Shown piece after piece: positions 47,801 through 58,825 of a stretch of DNA of 64,000 bases. Every line of letters starts with the position of its first letter. Within the stretch, counting starts at the first letter, position 1. Source of the stretch: Liolophura sinensis. Lineage: Eukaryota; Mollusca; Polyplacophora; Chitonida; Chitonidae. The stretch covers positions 3,286,001 to 3,350,000 of the forward strand of contig NC_088301.1 in NCBI RefSeq assembly GCF_032854445.1, in the 5' to 3' direction. Made by a program: the position numbers and the translations under genes. The notes below the pieces were generated by a model, which worked only from the letters and a program-made list of their open reading frames with translations, was not told the origin of the DNA and ran no database searches.

Positions 47801-48792
47801 TGCTCATCAACGAACACCTTTACATCATTATGAATACAACGCTTGAACTCTTCTACCAGCACAAGCTGACGCAAACTTTCAAAATCCTTGCCTATTTTCT
47901 TGGCTATACACCAGCAATCAAACAACTGCTCCTTAGCTCGACCAAACTCAACGTATGTCTGATCTCTACCTTTTTCACAGTTACGAAATTTCTGGCGGTA
48001 AGCTTCAGGCACCAATTCATAACCCTTCAAAATTACCTCTTTCACATAGTCATAATTGGAAGCATTCTCTACACTTAACTGAGTGTAAATTTCCCTGGCC
48101 TTTCCAATTAGCACACTCTGTAATAACATAGTCCAGAACTCTTTAGGCCACTTCAAACTATTTGCAATTTTCTCAAAATGCAGAAAATACTTATCCACCT
48201 CTTTTTCCTGAAAGGATGGAACTAACCGAATGTATTTGGTCACATCAAATCCTGTACCCTGTCTACCGGAAGGACCCAGTTTCTCATCTCTCTCTACCTC
48301 TAACTTTTTCATTTGGAACTCCAATTCTCTTTCCCTCTCTCTTTCCTCTCTCTGTACTTCCCTCTCCTCTCTCTGCACTTCCCTCTCTCTTTCCTCTCTC
48401 TGCACTTCCCTCTCTCTTTCCTCTCTCTCTCTCTGCATTTTCAACTTTTCTAACTCTATCTCATGTTCCCTCTCTTTCTCTTTTTCTTCATATTCCCTCT
48501 CTTTCTCTTTTTCCTCTTTCTCCAATCTCAACTTTTCTAACTCTAACTGCTTAAACTTAAGCTCGGCATCAGACTGACCCTCGAACTCATAATCAGATAA
48601 TGCAGAACTATCAAACTTCCCTATCTCCACTAAATGTTTCAACAAAGTATGCTGCATATCTCTTTTCCTCCATGAAGACTTTATGGACAAACCTAAAAAT
48701 GTCCCTAACTTAACCAAGTCTTCCTTCTTTAAACTCTCAAAAACATCCTGATCGGGCGCACTAACAAACTGTTTAGGATCAAAATCTCCCAT
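44899..48792 (-). CDS. Gag-protease-integrase-RNase H polyprotein of the retrotransposon, defective
   Basis: 1297 codons. Approximate residues: Glu/Arg/Lys-rich coiled coil 70-170; gag core 180-350; zinc knuckle of CCHC type 409-422 (CNFCKRVGHVMSEC); aspartic protease DTGAS at 503; integrase zinc-binding HHCC 744-784; integrase catalytic D815, D874, E910 with D-35-E spacing; RT thumb/connection from about 1104 (KRELKRFLGMAGYYRKFC); RNase H with D1185, E1228, D1255. The RT fingers and palm, including the YxDD motif, are absent: integrase tail and thumb are joined in frame near 45490. The C-terminus is abnormal: an A-run (44911-44913 on the + strand as TTT) seems one base too long and ends the frame before the conserved end of the RNase H region. 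The polyprotein cannot make a working RT. Confidence 0.85.
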   Translation of the reverse strand: MGDFDPKQFVSAPDQDVFESLKKEDLVKLGTFLGLSIKSSWRKRDMQHTLLKHLVEIGKFDSSALSDYEFEGQSDAELKFKQLELEKLRLEKEEKEKEREYEEKEKEREHEIELEKLKMQREREEREREVQREEREREVQREEREVQREERERERELEFQMKKLEVERDEKLGPSGRQGTGFDVTKYIRLVPSFQEKEVDKYFLHFEKIANSLKWPKEFWTMLLQSVLIGKAREIYTQLSVENASNYDYVKEVILKGYELVPEAYRQKFRNCEKGRDQTYVEFGRAKEQLFDCWCIAKKIGKDFESLRQLVLVEEFKRCIHNDVKVFVDEQKASTLEEAASLADNYSLTHKVTYTGKPFNSFTRRNTQSHATGRGSSTQKSSTPGSNGSTAHGSRSSDWNGSPRNRVTCNFCKRVGHVMSECYTLKRRREAQNESKPTGLCVAMHKTLPEVTSAVKSRSELADTGLDKIPKCSMDSFAPFINSGSVSLRSDMSCATPIKILRDTGASQSLLLMNTLPFSEESYSGVRALIRGVESSDFVSVPLHDIYLSSDLISGPVRVGIKPSLPFEGIHLLLGNDLAHDKVTVDPLMVDKPSLNSVTEPVESEIAGLYPSCVVTRAMSRKVSTDQGSTVDLSETFLNKMLDGDSSKLDSQQEVDTNFVSGDQPFCRTELIAEQHSDPSISCLFNDAAKDGESLPDPCYYYVKSGILMRQWRPPDVSLEDEWAIKHQVVVPKSYRKDILTIAHETPLAGHLGVNKTYHKILSHFYWPGIRKDVTEFCRSCHACQLVGKPNQTIPKAALRPIPAIGEPFSRILIDCVGPLPKTKSGNQYMLTIMCTSTRFPEAIPLRNITAKTVIKALVKFFTMFGLPKSVQSDQGSNFMSGVFQQVMHELGISQYKSSAYHPQSQGALERFHQTLKSMIRTYCFETGKDWDEGVPLLMFAVRESVQESLRFSPFELVFGHTVRGPLQLFKEKFVSGDSDNVNLLQYVSSFRTKLNRVCELARENLTASQKSMKTKYDKETVRRRFEVGQKVLALLPVSGKPLEARYFGPYVVDKRLSDLNYIIFTPDRRKSRQLCHINRLKPYVDRDSTDLNIVHPSGGAISCFPVPSCKRELKRFLGMAGYYRKFCRNFSFVSEPLTQLLKKGAKFLWSIECQRSFDRLKAMLSSGPILVAPDFNLPFKLAVDASDISAGAVLLQENETDHVNHPVCFFSRKFDKCQRNYSTIEKECLSLILALQHFEVYVTSSSYPIVVYTDHNPLTFLHKLKSKNRRLLRWSLLLQEFNLEIRHIKGKDKCDC

Positions 48793-48900
48793 TGTAAATA
48801 TTTAGCCACTGAATCATTCACCGTTAAAATTAAGCCATCGCTTCTCACTTGTGTTTAACTTCAAATATCCGGTGCAAAACACAAAGGAAACAATCATTTC

Positions 48901-48915
48901 CCGGCTTGGCCCCCA
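48901..48915 (-). other. Primer binding site of the retrotransposon
   Basis: On the minus strand, five bases after the 5' LTR, TGGGGGCCAAGCCGG begins with the TGG expected to pair with a tRNA CCA end. The tRNA was not identified. Confidence 0.5.
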
Positions 48916-48920
48916 ATTTC

Positions 48921-50315
48921 TGTTACGGTAGTGAAAACGGCAACAGAAAACAGACTCAGTGACTCAATATTACAATGTAAACAATGCTTTATATATAAAA
49001 TGAGACGTACAGTTTTACAGACAGTTCAACAACAACAACAACATACACATTAGTATTACCGGTCTTTACAAGTTTCCAGTTCACCTTTGCATCCCAAGGA
49101 ATGTATTCCAGGAAATCCAACGTAAGACCATGGGATAAACACACAATTCACACAAGTCACAAATTGTCCTAGACAGGTACTTCGCCAGGTTAGCGAACAC
49201 GAACACAGTACACAGGTTACACAGAACTGGAACAGTCAAGCCTTTGAATGACGTCACACCCGCAGAGCACAACACAGGGTAAATACAGGCATGGAGGTAT
49301 AATCCACTTCAGATCAGTCACAGCTCCCGCAGAAGCTCACAAACGAGCCGTTCAGAGACGTAGAGTGAGTGAGTGAGTGCTTGGGGTTTAACGTCGTTCT
49401 CAACAATTTTTCAGTCATATGACGACGAAGGAATCATTAGGGTGCATGTACGTGTAATGTGCCTCCTTGTTGCAGGACGGATTTCCACCGCTCTTTTATT
49501 TAGTGCTGCCTCACTGAGACGACTTACCGAAGGCAAGCAAGCCGCCCCGCCCGAGCCATTATACTGATACGGGTCAACCAGTCGTTGCACTATCCTCTTC
49601 ATGCTGAACGCCAAGCGAGGAAGTTACAACTTCCTCTTTTAAAGTCTTAGGTGTGACTCGATCAAGGATTGATCCTGGATCTACCGGTCCCGAAGCGGAC
49701 GCTCTACCGACTGTGCTATCCGGGCCGGTCCCAGAGACGTAGAGTAATGTCACCTTGTGGCAGAACGAACGTCCTTTGCAAAACTGAAAACTTCAGTTTA
49801 GAGTCCTTGACGACCTTGTGGGTCAGGTGAGGTCAGCGTGTTAAACAAATTACACAGTCCACACTGTATAATCATAATCAAGATCCGAACACCAATAAAC
49901 GTGACTTCCGCAGAAATTCACATAAACCAGACATCAGTACTACTGTGGTACACAAACGGTGCCGGCATAAAAAACTGTCCTCCCAAATGAAACTGGCATC
50001 ACCAGCTCATATCAAAATAATGGACTCGATACGAGAGCGTCTCACACTCTCCTGGCTCCCAGTGGATGCAGCAAAAATACCTCCACTCTGCACAGAAAAC
50101 ACGGCTTATATACGTGCCAGGTGGATTCAACTATTCTTAGACACAGAATTAACAGCCAATGAACAGCCAGTTAAATAAACAGAGCATTGAACGAGGTGCT
50201 TTCGGCCAGGTCCGCACTGTACATATATAACAGGGCCTGTTATGCTTATAACATACAACACATACAGGTCCGCAGACTAACAGTACATGAAAACGTTAAA
50301 TAGTCATACATAACA
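48921..50315 (-). repeat. 5' LTR of the retrotransposon, interrupted by a SINE
   Basis: 1395 bp: an LTR of about 1015 bp plus a SINE insertion of 366 bp and its 13-bp target duplication. On the element strand it begins TGTTATG and ends CCGTAACA. Confidence 0.9.
49366..49731 (-). mobile_element. tRNA-derived SINE inserted in the 5' LTR
   Basis: On the minus strand the tRNA-like head has GGATAGCACAGTCGGTAGAG (A box) and GGATCAATCC (B box). The body follows, and the end is GACGTTAAACCCCAAGCAC with a CACT/ACTC simple tail. Target duplications CAGAGACGTAGAG lie at 49353-49365 and 49732-49744. It is a different family from the SINE at 17018. The single LTR hit shows that it arrived after the retrotransposon. 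Confidence 0.9.
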
Positions 50316-50506
50316 ACATGAACAAAAGTTACCGGTATGAAAGACTGTGCATAAATTCTTTTTTCCCAAAAACTACACGTACCTTTACATCTTCTTACAT
50401 TTCAGACTGACCATGTAATGGAAGTTTTTAATCAAAATTCGCAGATATATGGCAGCACTTTTGTAGAAGTAGGTTTAAGCAACAATCATTTATTCATTCA
50501 TTCAAA

Positions 50507-50513
50507 TATAAAG
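50507..50513 (+). promoter_or_regulatory. TATA box of cassette II (gene 4)
   Basis: TATAAAG, 86 bp before the ATG at 50593 and only about 190 bp downstream of the retrotransposon's 5' LTR end. The LTR could influence it, but the element is in the opposite orientation. Confidence 0.65.
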
Positions 50514-50592
50514 GGAGACCACTACACTGACGTTACAATCTGACAGAGGTCGGTCCGTTCAGACGCATGCTCAAACGTGACTTTATCAACAC

Positions 50593-50868
50593 ATGAAGCT
50601 GGAGATCCGCCCTCATCTAGAGAAAATGATGTCAGTTTCTGCTTTATGTTTTGTCATCACTGTTGTGCTTGCTGTGCAGGTCTGTTCCATTAGTCTACCT
50701 CCATGAGCAATGTCATGTTCAACTGATCTCTCTATTTATTCATGCTATCACCAACTATAGATAGTTTTCTCTTCGCCCATAAGGCTGCGCTATGTTACAT
50801 TTTATTCTGTTGTGTTTGTCAGATCTCAGCCACCAAGGATCATGGCCAGTCGACTCACGGGGAAAAAG
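50593..50868 (+). CDS. Gene 4 exons 1-2, cassette II
   Basis: Exon 1 (50593-50679) has the original ATG (MKLEIRPHLEKMMSVSALCF then VITVVLAVQ), a 29-residue signal peptide. Exon 2 (50823-50868) encodes ISATKDHGQSTHGEK plus one base, donor AG|GTAAGG. The frame past the donor is open to 51017. Confidence 0.75.
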
Positions 50869-51009
50869 GTAAGGAAAATTGCCTCCGTGTTGTTGGAGAG
50901 ATGTACATGGGGTTTGAGTTCTGTACCATGTGTATGAACATTAAAGACTTGGTACAGAGTACAGTGATGGTAGATCCCAGAATTCTTCGGTATTTTGTGG
51001 AACCACAAC

Positions 51010-51620
51010 ACCAATAGCTATGTGGACTAGAGGGAATCTGGTTGAGGGAAAAGCCGAAAGCTGGTTTATGGAATAGAGGGAAGCTTGTTTGGGGTATAGA
51101 GGGAATCCTGTTAATGGAATAGAGGAATTTGGTTTATGGAATAGAGGGTAGGTTGTTTATGGAATAGAGGGTAGGTTATTTATGGAATCGAGTGAAGATT
51201 ATTTATGGAGTAGAGAGAAGGCTGTGTATAAGATAGAAGGAAGCTTCTTCATGGATCAGAGAGAAGGTTTTTGTGGAATAGGGAGAAGGTTGTTTGTGGC
51301 ATAGAGGGAAGGTTGTTTGTGGCATAGGGGGAAAGTTGTCTTTTCAATAGAGGGAAGGTTGTTTGTGGTATAGAGGAAAGGTTGTTTGTGGAATAGAGGG
51401 TGTGTTATTTGTGACATAGTGGGAAGGTTGTTTGTGCCACATAGGGAATCTGGTTTATGGAATAGAGACCACTAGAATCTGACTCACAGGGAAGTTTCTG
51501 TATGGAACTGGGGGAAGGTTGTTTTTTAATAGAGGGAAGGTTGTTTTTTAATAGAGGGAAGGTTGTTTATTTATTAGAGGGAAGGTCGCTTGTGGCATAG
51601 AGGGAAGGTTGTTCATGCTG
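51010..51620. repeat. 23-bp minisatellite in intron 2 of gene 4
   Basis: Close to a unit-by-unit copy of 6255-6870. Confidence 0.85.
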
Positions 51621-52689
51621 GCGGATAGCAAGGGTGTTTTCCGCGAGTCTGTATGTCAGCGTGGTATCCCTTGCATAGAACTCTGGAAATCCTCTCTACC
51701 TCATTTTAACTCCACAAAACCACGTCTCACATTCAGATAACGGTAAATCAACAGTGTTGGCGAGTTTCCAAGCTGCAAGACAAATTACAGACTTAGTCGA
51801 ACATGTTAAACACATAGGACCTGGCACCATATTTATCAAGCCACTTTAGATTTAAGTCATCAATTGCGAGCGCTTAGAAATCCTAACCCAAACACTGGTT
51901 AGAACATTGTAGTGCACTAAAGAATTATTAAAAGATTTTAACTTCTCAAAGCAAAGTATTTTAGTCGTGCGTGTGTTTGAATTTTTGACTTTAATGTCAA
52001 GACGTTTGTTGAATACAGGCCCAGGTTTTTCTATTTTCCATCACCTGGGCGTAAAACTTTTTAACATGACTATTTAGCCTGCCTAAATAAATGAAAAAGT
52101 TTCTGTGCTGGTAACTTGTGAAACAGTCTGATTTTACAGTATGGGTTAACTCAAGAGCGACAAGGTATTACTAGTCATTTGGAAAACTAGCATCAAGTTT
52201 CATTTTTGTTTCATTTGCAAGCTGTACGCTTTTTCCGTTTTCCAGAACACTAAATCTCGCCTGTTTGGGGTAACGGTTGTTTTTTTGTTTTCTCTCCACC
52301 TACATCCTAATACCGTTAGACTGCAGATTTACTCATGAGCAAAATTTAAATTCCTACACCTGTAACAGGTTGAGTATTGTAACACACTAGCGCAACCTTG
52401 TCAATCTTCAGAATTTATATCCAAGTACCATTATACAAACAAACCATACCTGTGTTCTTCTACTCTTACATCTTCATCCCTGTTACACTACAGATAAATC
52501 ACACGTGGACTTTGTTAACTTAACTGTTCTAACAATAAAGACAATCCCTATGTGTACTCTGCTCAAAATATATTTTTCCCCTGTAACATTACAAACAAAC
52601 CAAACGTTTACTCCTCTGTAAAACCACAGAGCACCCATACATATACTATACACTGACATTTGAGGGAAATCCCACGTTTCCTCTTCTGC
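51621..52689. other. Intron 2 of gene 4, unique part
   Basis: Near-identical to 6871-7934. No supported exon. Confidence 0.5.
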
Positions 52690-52935
52690 TGTGTTTTACT
52701 GATTTATTTTACTGGTGCTTTACGTCATACTCAAGAAGTATACTACTAAGACACCGGGCATAGTCAGCAAGCAGCCCATGAGCGTCCGCAAGTTTCTAAC
52801 AGATATCCCGACGTTCGTTCGGAGAGGAAGCCAGTATGATCAGGTCTTCAACTCACACCGACTCAAAGCGTTTGTTAGAAGCTCTTGGGTCATTGCGCCG
52901 CCCTGGCACTCCAACCACCTTGGTCACTCTGACAC
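52690..52935 (-). mobile_element. Old degenerate SINE in intron 2 of gene 4
   Basis: Same insertion as in gene 1 at 7935-8175. Confidence 0.65.
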
Positions 52936-52939
52936 ATTC

Positions 52940-54105
52940 ACCCCTCTAAGATTGGAGATAAATAATACGTGTATTTAGAACACACAACATCACAGTTCTA
53001 ACACTGGAGACAATCCAAACGCATACTGTTTTAAACATATAACTTCAGCCTTGTAACATTACAGACAAACTTCACGTGTACACTGCACACCATACAGGCA
53101 CACATCTAAACATACAGCTTCACTCTGTAACATTACAGACAAACCACACGTGTACACTGCACACCGTACGTGCACACATCCAAAGATACAACTTCACACT
53201 GCAACACTAGAAAGTGCACGTGTATTTTTCTGAACATACAACATTCCTCTGTAACACTACAGACAAAGAATACGTGTATGTCTCTGAAGCTAAAGCTCCA
53301 TTCTGTGGCATTACAGACAAACTATACGTGTATTCTTCTGAACATACAACCTTTCTCATTAACACTGCAGACAAAGGATACTTGTACTCCTCTGGACACA
53401 CAAGTTCACCTCTGTAACACTACAGACAAACTATACGTGTTTTCTTTTGATCATACAAACTTGCTCCGTAACCCTGCAAACAACTGATACGTGTATCCTC
53501 TGGAGATACAGTTTCCATTCTGTGACATTATAGACAAAGGATACGTGTATTATTCTCAACATACATCCTTGCTCAGCAACACTGCAGAGAAAGGATACAG
53601 CTCCATTCTGTGACATTATAGACAAAGGATACGTGTATTATTCTCAACATACAACATTGCTCAGCAACACTGCAAACAAAGGATACGTATATTCCTCTGG
53701 AGATACAGCTCCATTCTGTGACATTATAGACATAGGGTACGTGTATTCTTCTCAGCATACAACCTTGACCTGTAACACCGCAAAGATACGTGTGTACTTC
53801 TGATCATACAGCTTCACCCTGTATCACTAAAGACAAAGGATACGTGTATTCTTCTGAATATACAACTTTCGCTCAGTAACACTACAGACAAATAATACGT
53901 GTGTACTTTTGAACATACGGCTTAACACTATAGACAAAAGATACATGTATTCTTCTCAACATACAACCTTGCTCAGTAACACCACAGACAAAGATACGTG
54001 TGTACTTCTGAACATACAGCTTCATTCTGTGATATCATAGACAAAGGATACGTGTATTCCTCTGAACACACAAGTTCACACCTGTAACACTACAGACACG
54101 CCAAA
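52940..54105. repeat. 54-bp minisatellite in intron 2 of gene 4
   Basis: About twenty units, same order as gene 1, so little rearrangement has occurred since the block duplication. Confidence 0.85.
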
Positions 54106-54527
54106 CATGTACTCGCCACTGTGACACTTAAATCCATAGGCTTCTCTTGTGCACATCCATGACCCTCACTCTTGTAGACACACCACAGACATAGAATACA
54201 CTGCTGAGCCTTTTATGTAACATTACAAACTGTTTGTTACTGTATTGTAATGTGCTTAATATATTCACCTATTGGACATTGCCTACAGACTATAGACATG
54301 TACCTTGCATTTAATAGGACACAAAATGAAAATCATTTATGTGCGAAATACCATTGATTGATCACTAGCCTTTTCCGAAGAGCTAATGTTCCCTGAGCAG
54401 CACAGAAACAAACTGAATAGACGTAGAATACAGTTCACGACTCTGTCAGTATGTCCAAATACAAGCTTTATCTGCGATCAGTATTTGATTTCTTCATGCT
54501 ATTCAGTTTTAGTGCTTGTACTTTCAG

Positions 54528-54636
54528 GATGTTGTAGAGATCATTGTGGACTTCCAGGTCGGGATGGACGAGACGGACGGGACGGTATTCAGGGACCGTA
54601 TGGACAACCTGGCTCCCGGGAGAGAAGGGTCCTCCA
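54528..54636 (+). pseudogene. Gene 4 exon 3, frameshifted
   Basis: 109 nt instead of 110. CCRDHCGLPGRDGRDGRDGI is correct, followed by GPYGQPGS. Then GGCTCCCGGG lacks one C (54615-54617) and the last triplets are lost. The donor is CCA|GTAAGC. Confidence 0.75.
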
Positions 54637-55320
54637 GTAAGCGTTTCTAGCATGCGTACCTTTACTTTTTCAGTCAATTTAATTGAGCAGAAAAGAAAGA
54701 AGAGATGACTCCACCACCTTAAATGCTGGATGAAGCAGTGATGTCAGTTTTGATAATCAAGTGCCACCCTCGTCAGCCATATGATTAACCACATTTTCAA
54801 AACACACTAAAACGAACAATATTAATATATGTCCAGTGAAAGGTACAACCGTACTTGACAAAGACAACGGAACTCTACTGAGATAAAATTTCCACAGCCA
54901 ACACAACTGCAGTAAGACCAAATAGTCGCTGTTCCAACAGCTTCGGATACCGGTGTATAATAACCTTACCCTCATCACAATAAAGGAACGCATAATCATA
55001 GAATATATTGCTGACACCAGTCGGTAATTTGAATGTCCTCCAGCGACCCTTTATCATCGCTGAATCAGCTTCCGTCACTTATCTTGTGATTAGTTCTCTC
55101 TCACTGTATAACTTGTTTGAAAATGGCAGCGTCTTAAATTGATTTTGTTTGTTTAAACAAAGGCAGATTTTTTTACCAAAATTCATTCATTTACCTTTTG
55201 GCACCCTGTAAATTTGCACTAGATATATAAAACACCATTTGTGCTATGTTCCAGATACTGTCTTTAAAAGCCCTTATATACGTAAAAGAAAAAGTTTATC
55301 AAAATCAATTTGTTTGATAG
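54637..55320. other. Intron 3 of gene 4
   Basis: 684 bp, near-identical to 9880-10563. No feature recognised. Confidence 0.5.
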
Positions 55321-55505
55321 GGACAATCCTTCTTTATGGAGTTTAATCTGGAGAAGATTTTAAACATCTTAACAGATGGCTGTTATGATCGCCGAGGAGG
55401 TCAAGCTGACACGCCCTGTAAAGCATAACGGGGACGATGTGACAGGAGAGAGAAGGGCTCGTTCTGGCTCCTCCTCCAGAGAAAACAAACAACAGACAGA
55501 CGTAG
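55321..55505 (+). pseudogene. Gene 4 exon 4, 5-bp deletion
   Basis: 185 nt instead of 190. AACAGATGGC here stands against AACAGAGAAGATGGC in gene 1. The donor AG|GTGAGTCC is intact, unlike gene 1. Confidence 0.75.
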
Positions 55506-55529
55506 GTGAGTCCATGTGTAAATGGACCC

Positions 55530-58500
55530 CAAAGTGGGGTTGCACCAAAACACAAAACTGTCTGGCGCAGGTGGATCTGTAACACATCAACAGTGGAGGT
55601 ACACCTGAACACAAAACAATCTGACCTGATTAAGTCTGCCTGTATTACATCAGCACTGGTGTTACACCTAAAGACAAGACTGTCTGGCCTGGCTGAGTCT
55701 GTCTGTAATACACTAGCACTGGAGTTACACCTAAACACAAAACTGTCTGGCCTGGCTGAGTCTGTCTGTAATACATTAGTACTGGTGTTACACCTAAACA
55801 CAAAACTGTCTGGCCTGGGTGAGTCTGTCTGTAATACACTAGCACTGGAGTTACACCTAAACACAAAACTGTCTGCCCTGGCTGAATCTATCTGTAATAG
55901 ATTAGCAGTAGAGTTGCACCTGAACACAAAACAGTCTAGCCTGGCTGAGTCTGTCTGTAATCCACTACCACTGGAGTTACACCTAAACACAAAACTGTCT
56001 GCCCTGGCTGAATCTATCTGTAATAGATTAGCAGTAGAATTGCACCTGAACACAAAACAGTCTAGCCTGGGTGAGCCTGTCTGTAATACACTAGCACTGG
56101 AGTTACACCTAAACACAAGACAGTCTAGCCTGGATGAGCCTGTCTGTAATACACTAGCACTGGAGTTACACCTAAACACAAAACTGTCTGCCCTGGCTGA
56201 ATCTATCTGTAATAGATTAGCAGTAGAGTTGCATCTGAACACAAAACAGTCTAGCCTGGCTGAGTCTGTCTGTAATACACTAGCACTGGAGTTACACCTA
56301 AACACAAAACTGTCTGCCCTGGCTGAATCTATCTGTAATAGATTAGCAGTAGAGTTGCACCTGAAAACAAAACAGTCTAGCCTGGGTGAGTCTGTCTGTA
56401 ATACACTAGCACTGGAGTAATAGATTAGCAGTAGAGTTGCACCTGAACACAAAACAGTCTAGCCTGGCTGAGTCTGTCTGTAATACACTAGCACTGGAGT
56501 TACACCTAAACACAAAACTGTCTGCCCTGGCTGAATCTATCTGTAATAGATTAGCAGCAGAATTGCACCTGAACACAAAACAGTCTAGCCTGGCTGAGTC
56601 TGTGTGTAATATACTAGCACTGGAGTTACACCTAAACACAAAACTGTCTGCCCTGGCTGAATCTATCTGTAATAGATTAGCACTAGAGTTACACCTGAAC
56701 ACTAAACAGTCTAGCCTGGCTGAGTCTGTCTGTAATACACTAGCACTGGAGTTACACCTAAACACAAAACAGTATAGCCTGGGTGAGCCTGTCTGTAATA
56801 CATTAGCACTGGAGTTACACCTAAACACAAAACTGTCTGCCCTGGCTGAATCTATCTGTAATAGATTAGCAGTAGAGTTACACCTGAACAAAAAACAGTC
56901 TAGCCTGGCTGAGTTTGTCTGTAATACACTAGCACTGGAGTTACACCTAAACACAAAACTGTCTGCCCTGGCTGAATCTATCTGTAATAGATTAGCAGTA
57001 GAGTTACACCTGAACACAAAACAGTCTAGCCTGGCTGAGTCTGTCTGTAATACACTAGCACTGGAGTTACACCTAAACACAAAACAGTCTAGCCTGGGTG
57101 AGCCTGTCTGTAATACATTAGCACTGGAGTTACACCTAAACACAAAACAGTCTAGCCTGGGTGAGCCTGTCTGTAATACATTAGCACTGGAGTTACACCT
57201 AAACACAAAACAGTCTGGCCTGGCTGAATCTATCTGTAATAGATTAGCAGTAGAGTTACACCTGAACACAAAACAGTCTAGCCTGGCTGAGTCTGTCTGT
57301 AATACACTAGCACTGGAGTTACACCTAAACACAAAACAGTCTAGCCTGGGTGAGCCTGTCTGTAATACATTAGCACTGGAGTTACACCTAAACACAAAAC
57401 TGTCTGCCCTGGCTGAATCTATCTGTAATAGATTAGCAGTAGAGTTGCACCTGAACACAAAACATTCTAGCCTGGGTGAGTCTGCCTGTAAAACATCAGC
57501 ACTAGAGTTACAGCTGAATACAAAACAGTCTTTTTGGGTGAGTTCCTCTGTAAAAAAAAATCAGCAATGGAGTTATACTTGGATACTAAACAGTCTGGCC
57601 TTGGTGAGTCCCACAGTAATACAACAACAGTGGGGTTACACCTGAACACAAAACTGTCTGGCCTGGGGGAGTAATACATCAAAAGTGGAGTTCCACCTGA
57701 ATACAAAGCAGTCTGGCCTTTGTGAGTCCGTCTGTAATACATTAGCACTGGAGTTACACCTAAACACAAAACTGTCTGCCCTGGCTGAATCTATCTGTAA
57801 TAGATTAGCAGTAGAGTTACACCTGAACACAAAACAGTCTAGCCTGGCTGAGTCTGTCTGTAATACACTAGCACTGGAGTTACACCTAAACACAAAACTG
57901 TCTAGCCTGGGTGAGCCTGTCTGTAATACATTAGCACTGGAGTTACACCTAAACACAAAACTGTCTGCCCTGGCTGAATCTATCTGTAATAGATTAGCAG
58001 TAGAGTTGCACCTGAACACAAAACAGTCTGGCCTGGGTGAGTCCGTCTGTAATACATCAGCTGTGGAGTTACACCTGAACACAAATCCGCCTGGCCTTGG
58101 TGAGTCCGTGTTTAATACATCAGCATTGGAGTTACACCTGAACACAAAGCAGTCTGGCTTTGGTGAGTTCCTCTGTGATACATCAGCAATGGAGTTACAC
58201 TTGGATACTAAACAGTCTGGCCTGGGTGAGTCCGTCTGAGGTACATCAGCATTGGATTTACACCTGAATACAAAGCAGTCTGGCCTGGGTGAGTCCGTCT
58301 CTAATACATCAGCTATGGAGTTACACCTTAACACAAATCCGCCTGGCCTTGGTGAGTCCGTGTTTAATACATCAGCATTGGAGTTACACCTGAACACAAA
58401 TCCGCCTGGCTTTGGAGAGTCCCTCTGTGATACATCAGCAATGGAGTTACACTTGGATACTAAACAGTCTGGCCTGGGTGAGTCCCACAGTAATACAACA

Positions 58501-58825
58501 GCAGTGGAGTTACACCAGAACACAAAACAGTCTGGCCTGGATGAGTACTACGTCAACAGTGGAGTTACGCCTGAATACAAAGCAGTCTGGCCTGGGGAAG
58601 TGCCTCTGTAATACATCAGCTGTGAAGTTACACCTGAACACAAATCTGCCTGGCCTTGGTGAGTCCCTCTGTGATACATCAGCATTGGAGTTACACGTGA
58701 ACACAAAGCAGTCTGGCCTTGGTGAGTCCGTCTGTAATACATCAGCTATGGAGTTACACCTGAACACAAAACCACCTGGCCTTTGTGAGTCCCTCTGTGA
58801 TACATCAACAGTGCAGTTGTGTTGC
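55530..58825. repeat. 63-bp minisatellite in intron 4 of gene 4, expanded
   Basis: About 52 units, the longest array in the window. From about 55870 to 58020 two unit types alternate, one with CTGCCCTGGCTGAATCTATC and one with TCTAGCCTGGCTGAGTCTGT, giving a 126-bp higher-order unit. The first and last parts keep more units of the GGGTGAGT type. Open frames up to about 400 codons on the plus strand and about 370 on the minus strand follow from the 21-codon unit. Confidence 0.95.

Larger units (their letters stand above)
43753..50315 (-). mobile_element. Ty3/gypsy-type LTR retrotransposon, RT-deleted
   Basis: The complete insertion is bounded by LTRs 43753-44762 and 48921-50315. Both begin TGTTA and end TAACA on the element strand. 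The 4-bp target duplication ACAT is at 43749-43752 and 50316-50319. The empty target is preserved in this window at 5571-5574. The element runs right to left: LTR, primer site, one frame (gag, protease, integrase, RNase H), polypurine tract, LTR. No envelope gene is present, since little over 130 bp separates the frame from the 3' LTR. The missing RT core makes it non-autonomous. The order integrase before RT/RNase H fits the Gmr1-like group of Ty3/gypsy elements. Confidence 0.9.

Noticed and set aside
48162..48577. Plus-strand Ser/Leu-rich open frames
   Set aside because: Antisense of the Glu/Arg-rich coiled coil of the retrotransposon gag.
43753..50315. Endogenous retrovirus with envelope
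   Set aside because: No open frame for an envelope protein lies between the RNase H end and the 3' LTR, where only about 130 bp remain.
56406..57645. Long open frames on both strands (350-402 codons) in the gene 4 intron 4 repeat
   Set aside because: They follow from a 63-bp unit lacking stops, lie inside an intron between well-supported exons, and have no non-repeat domain.
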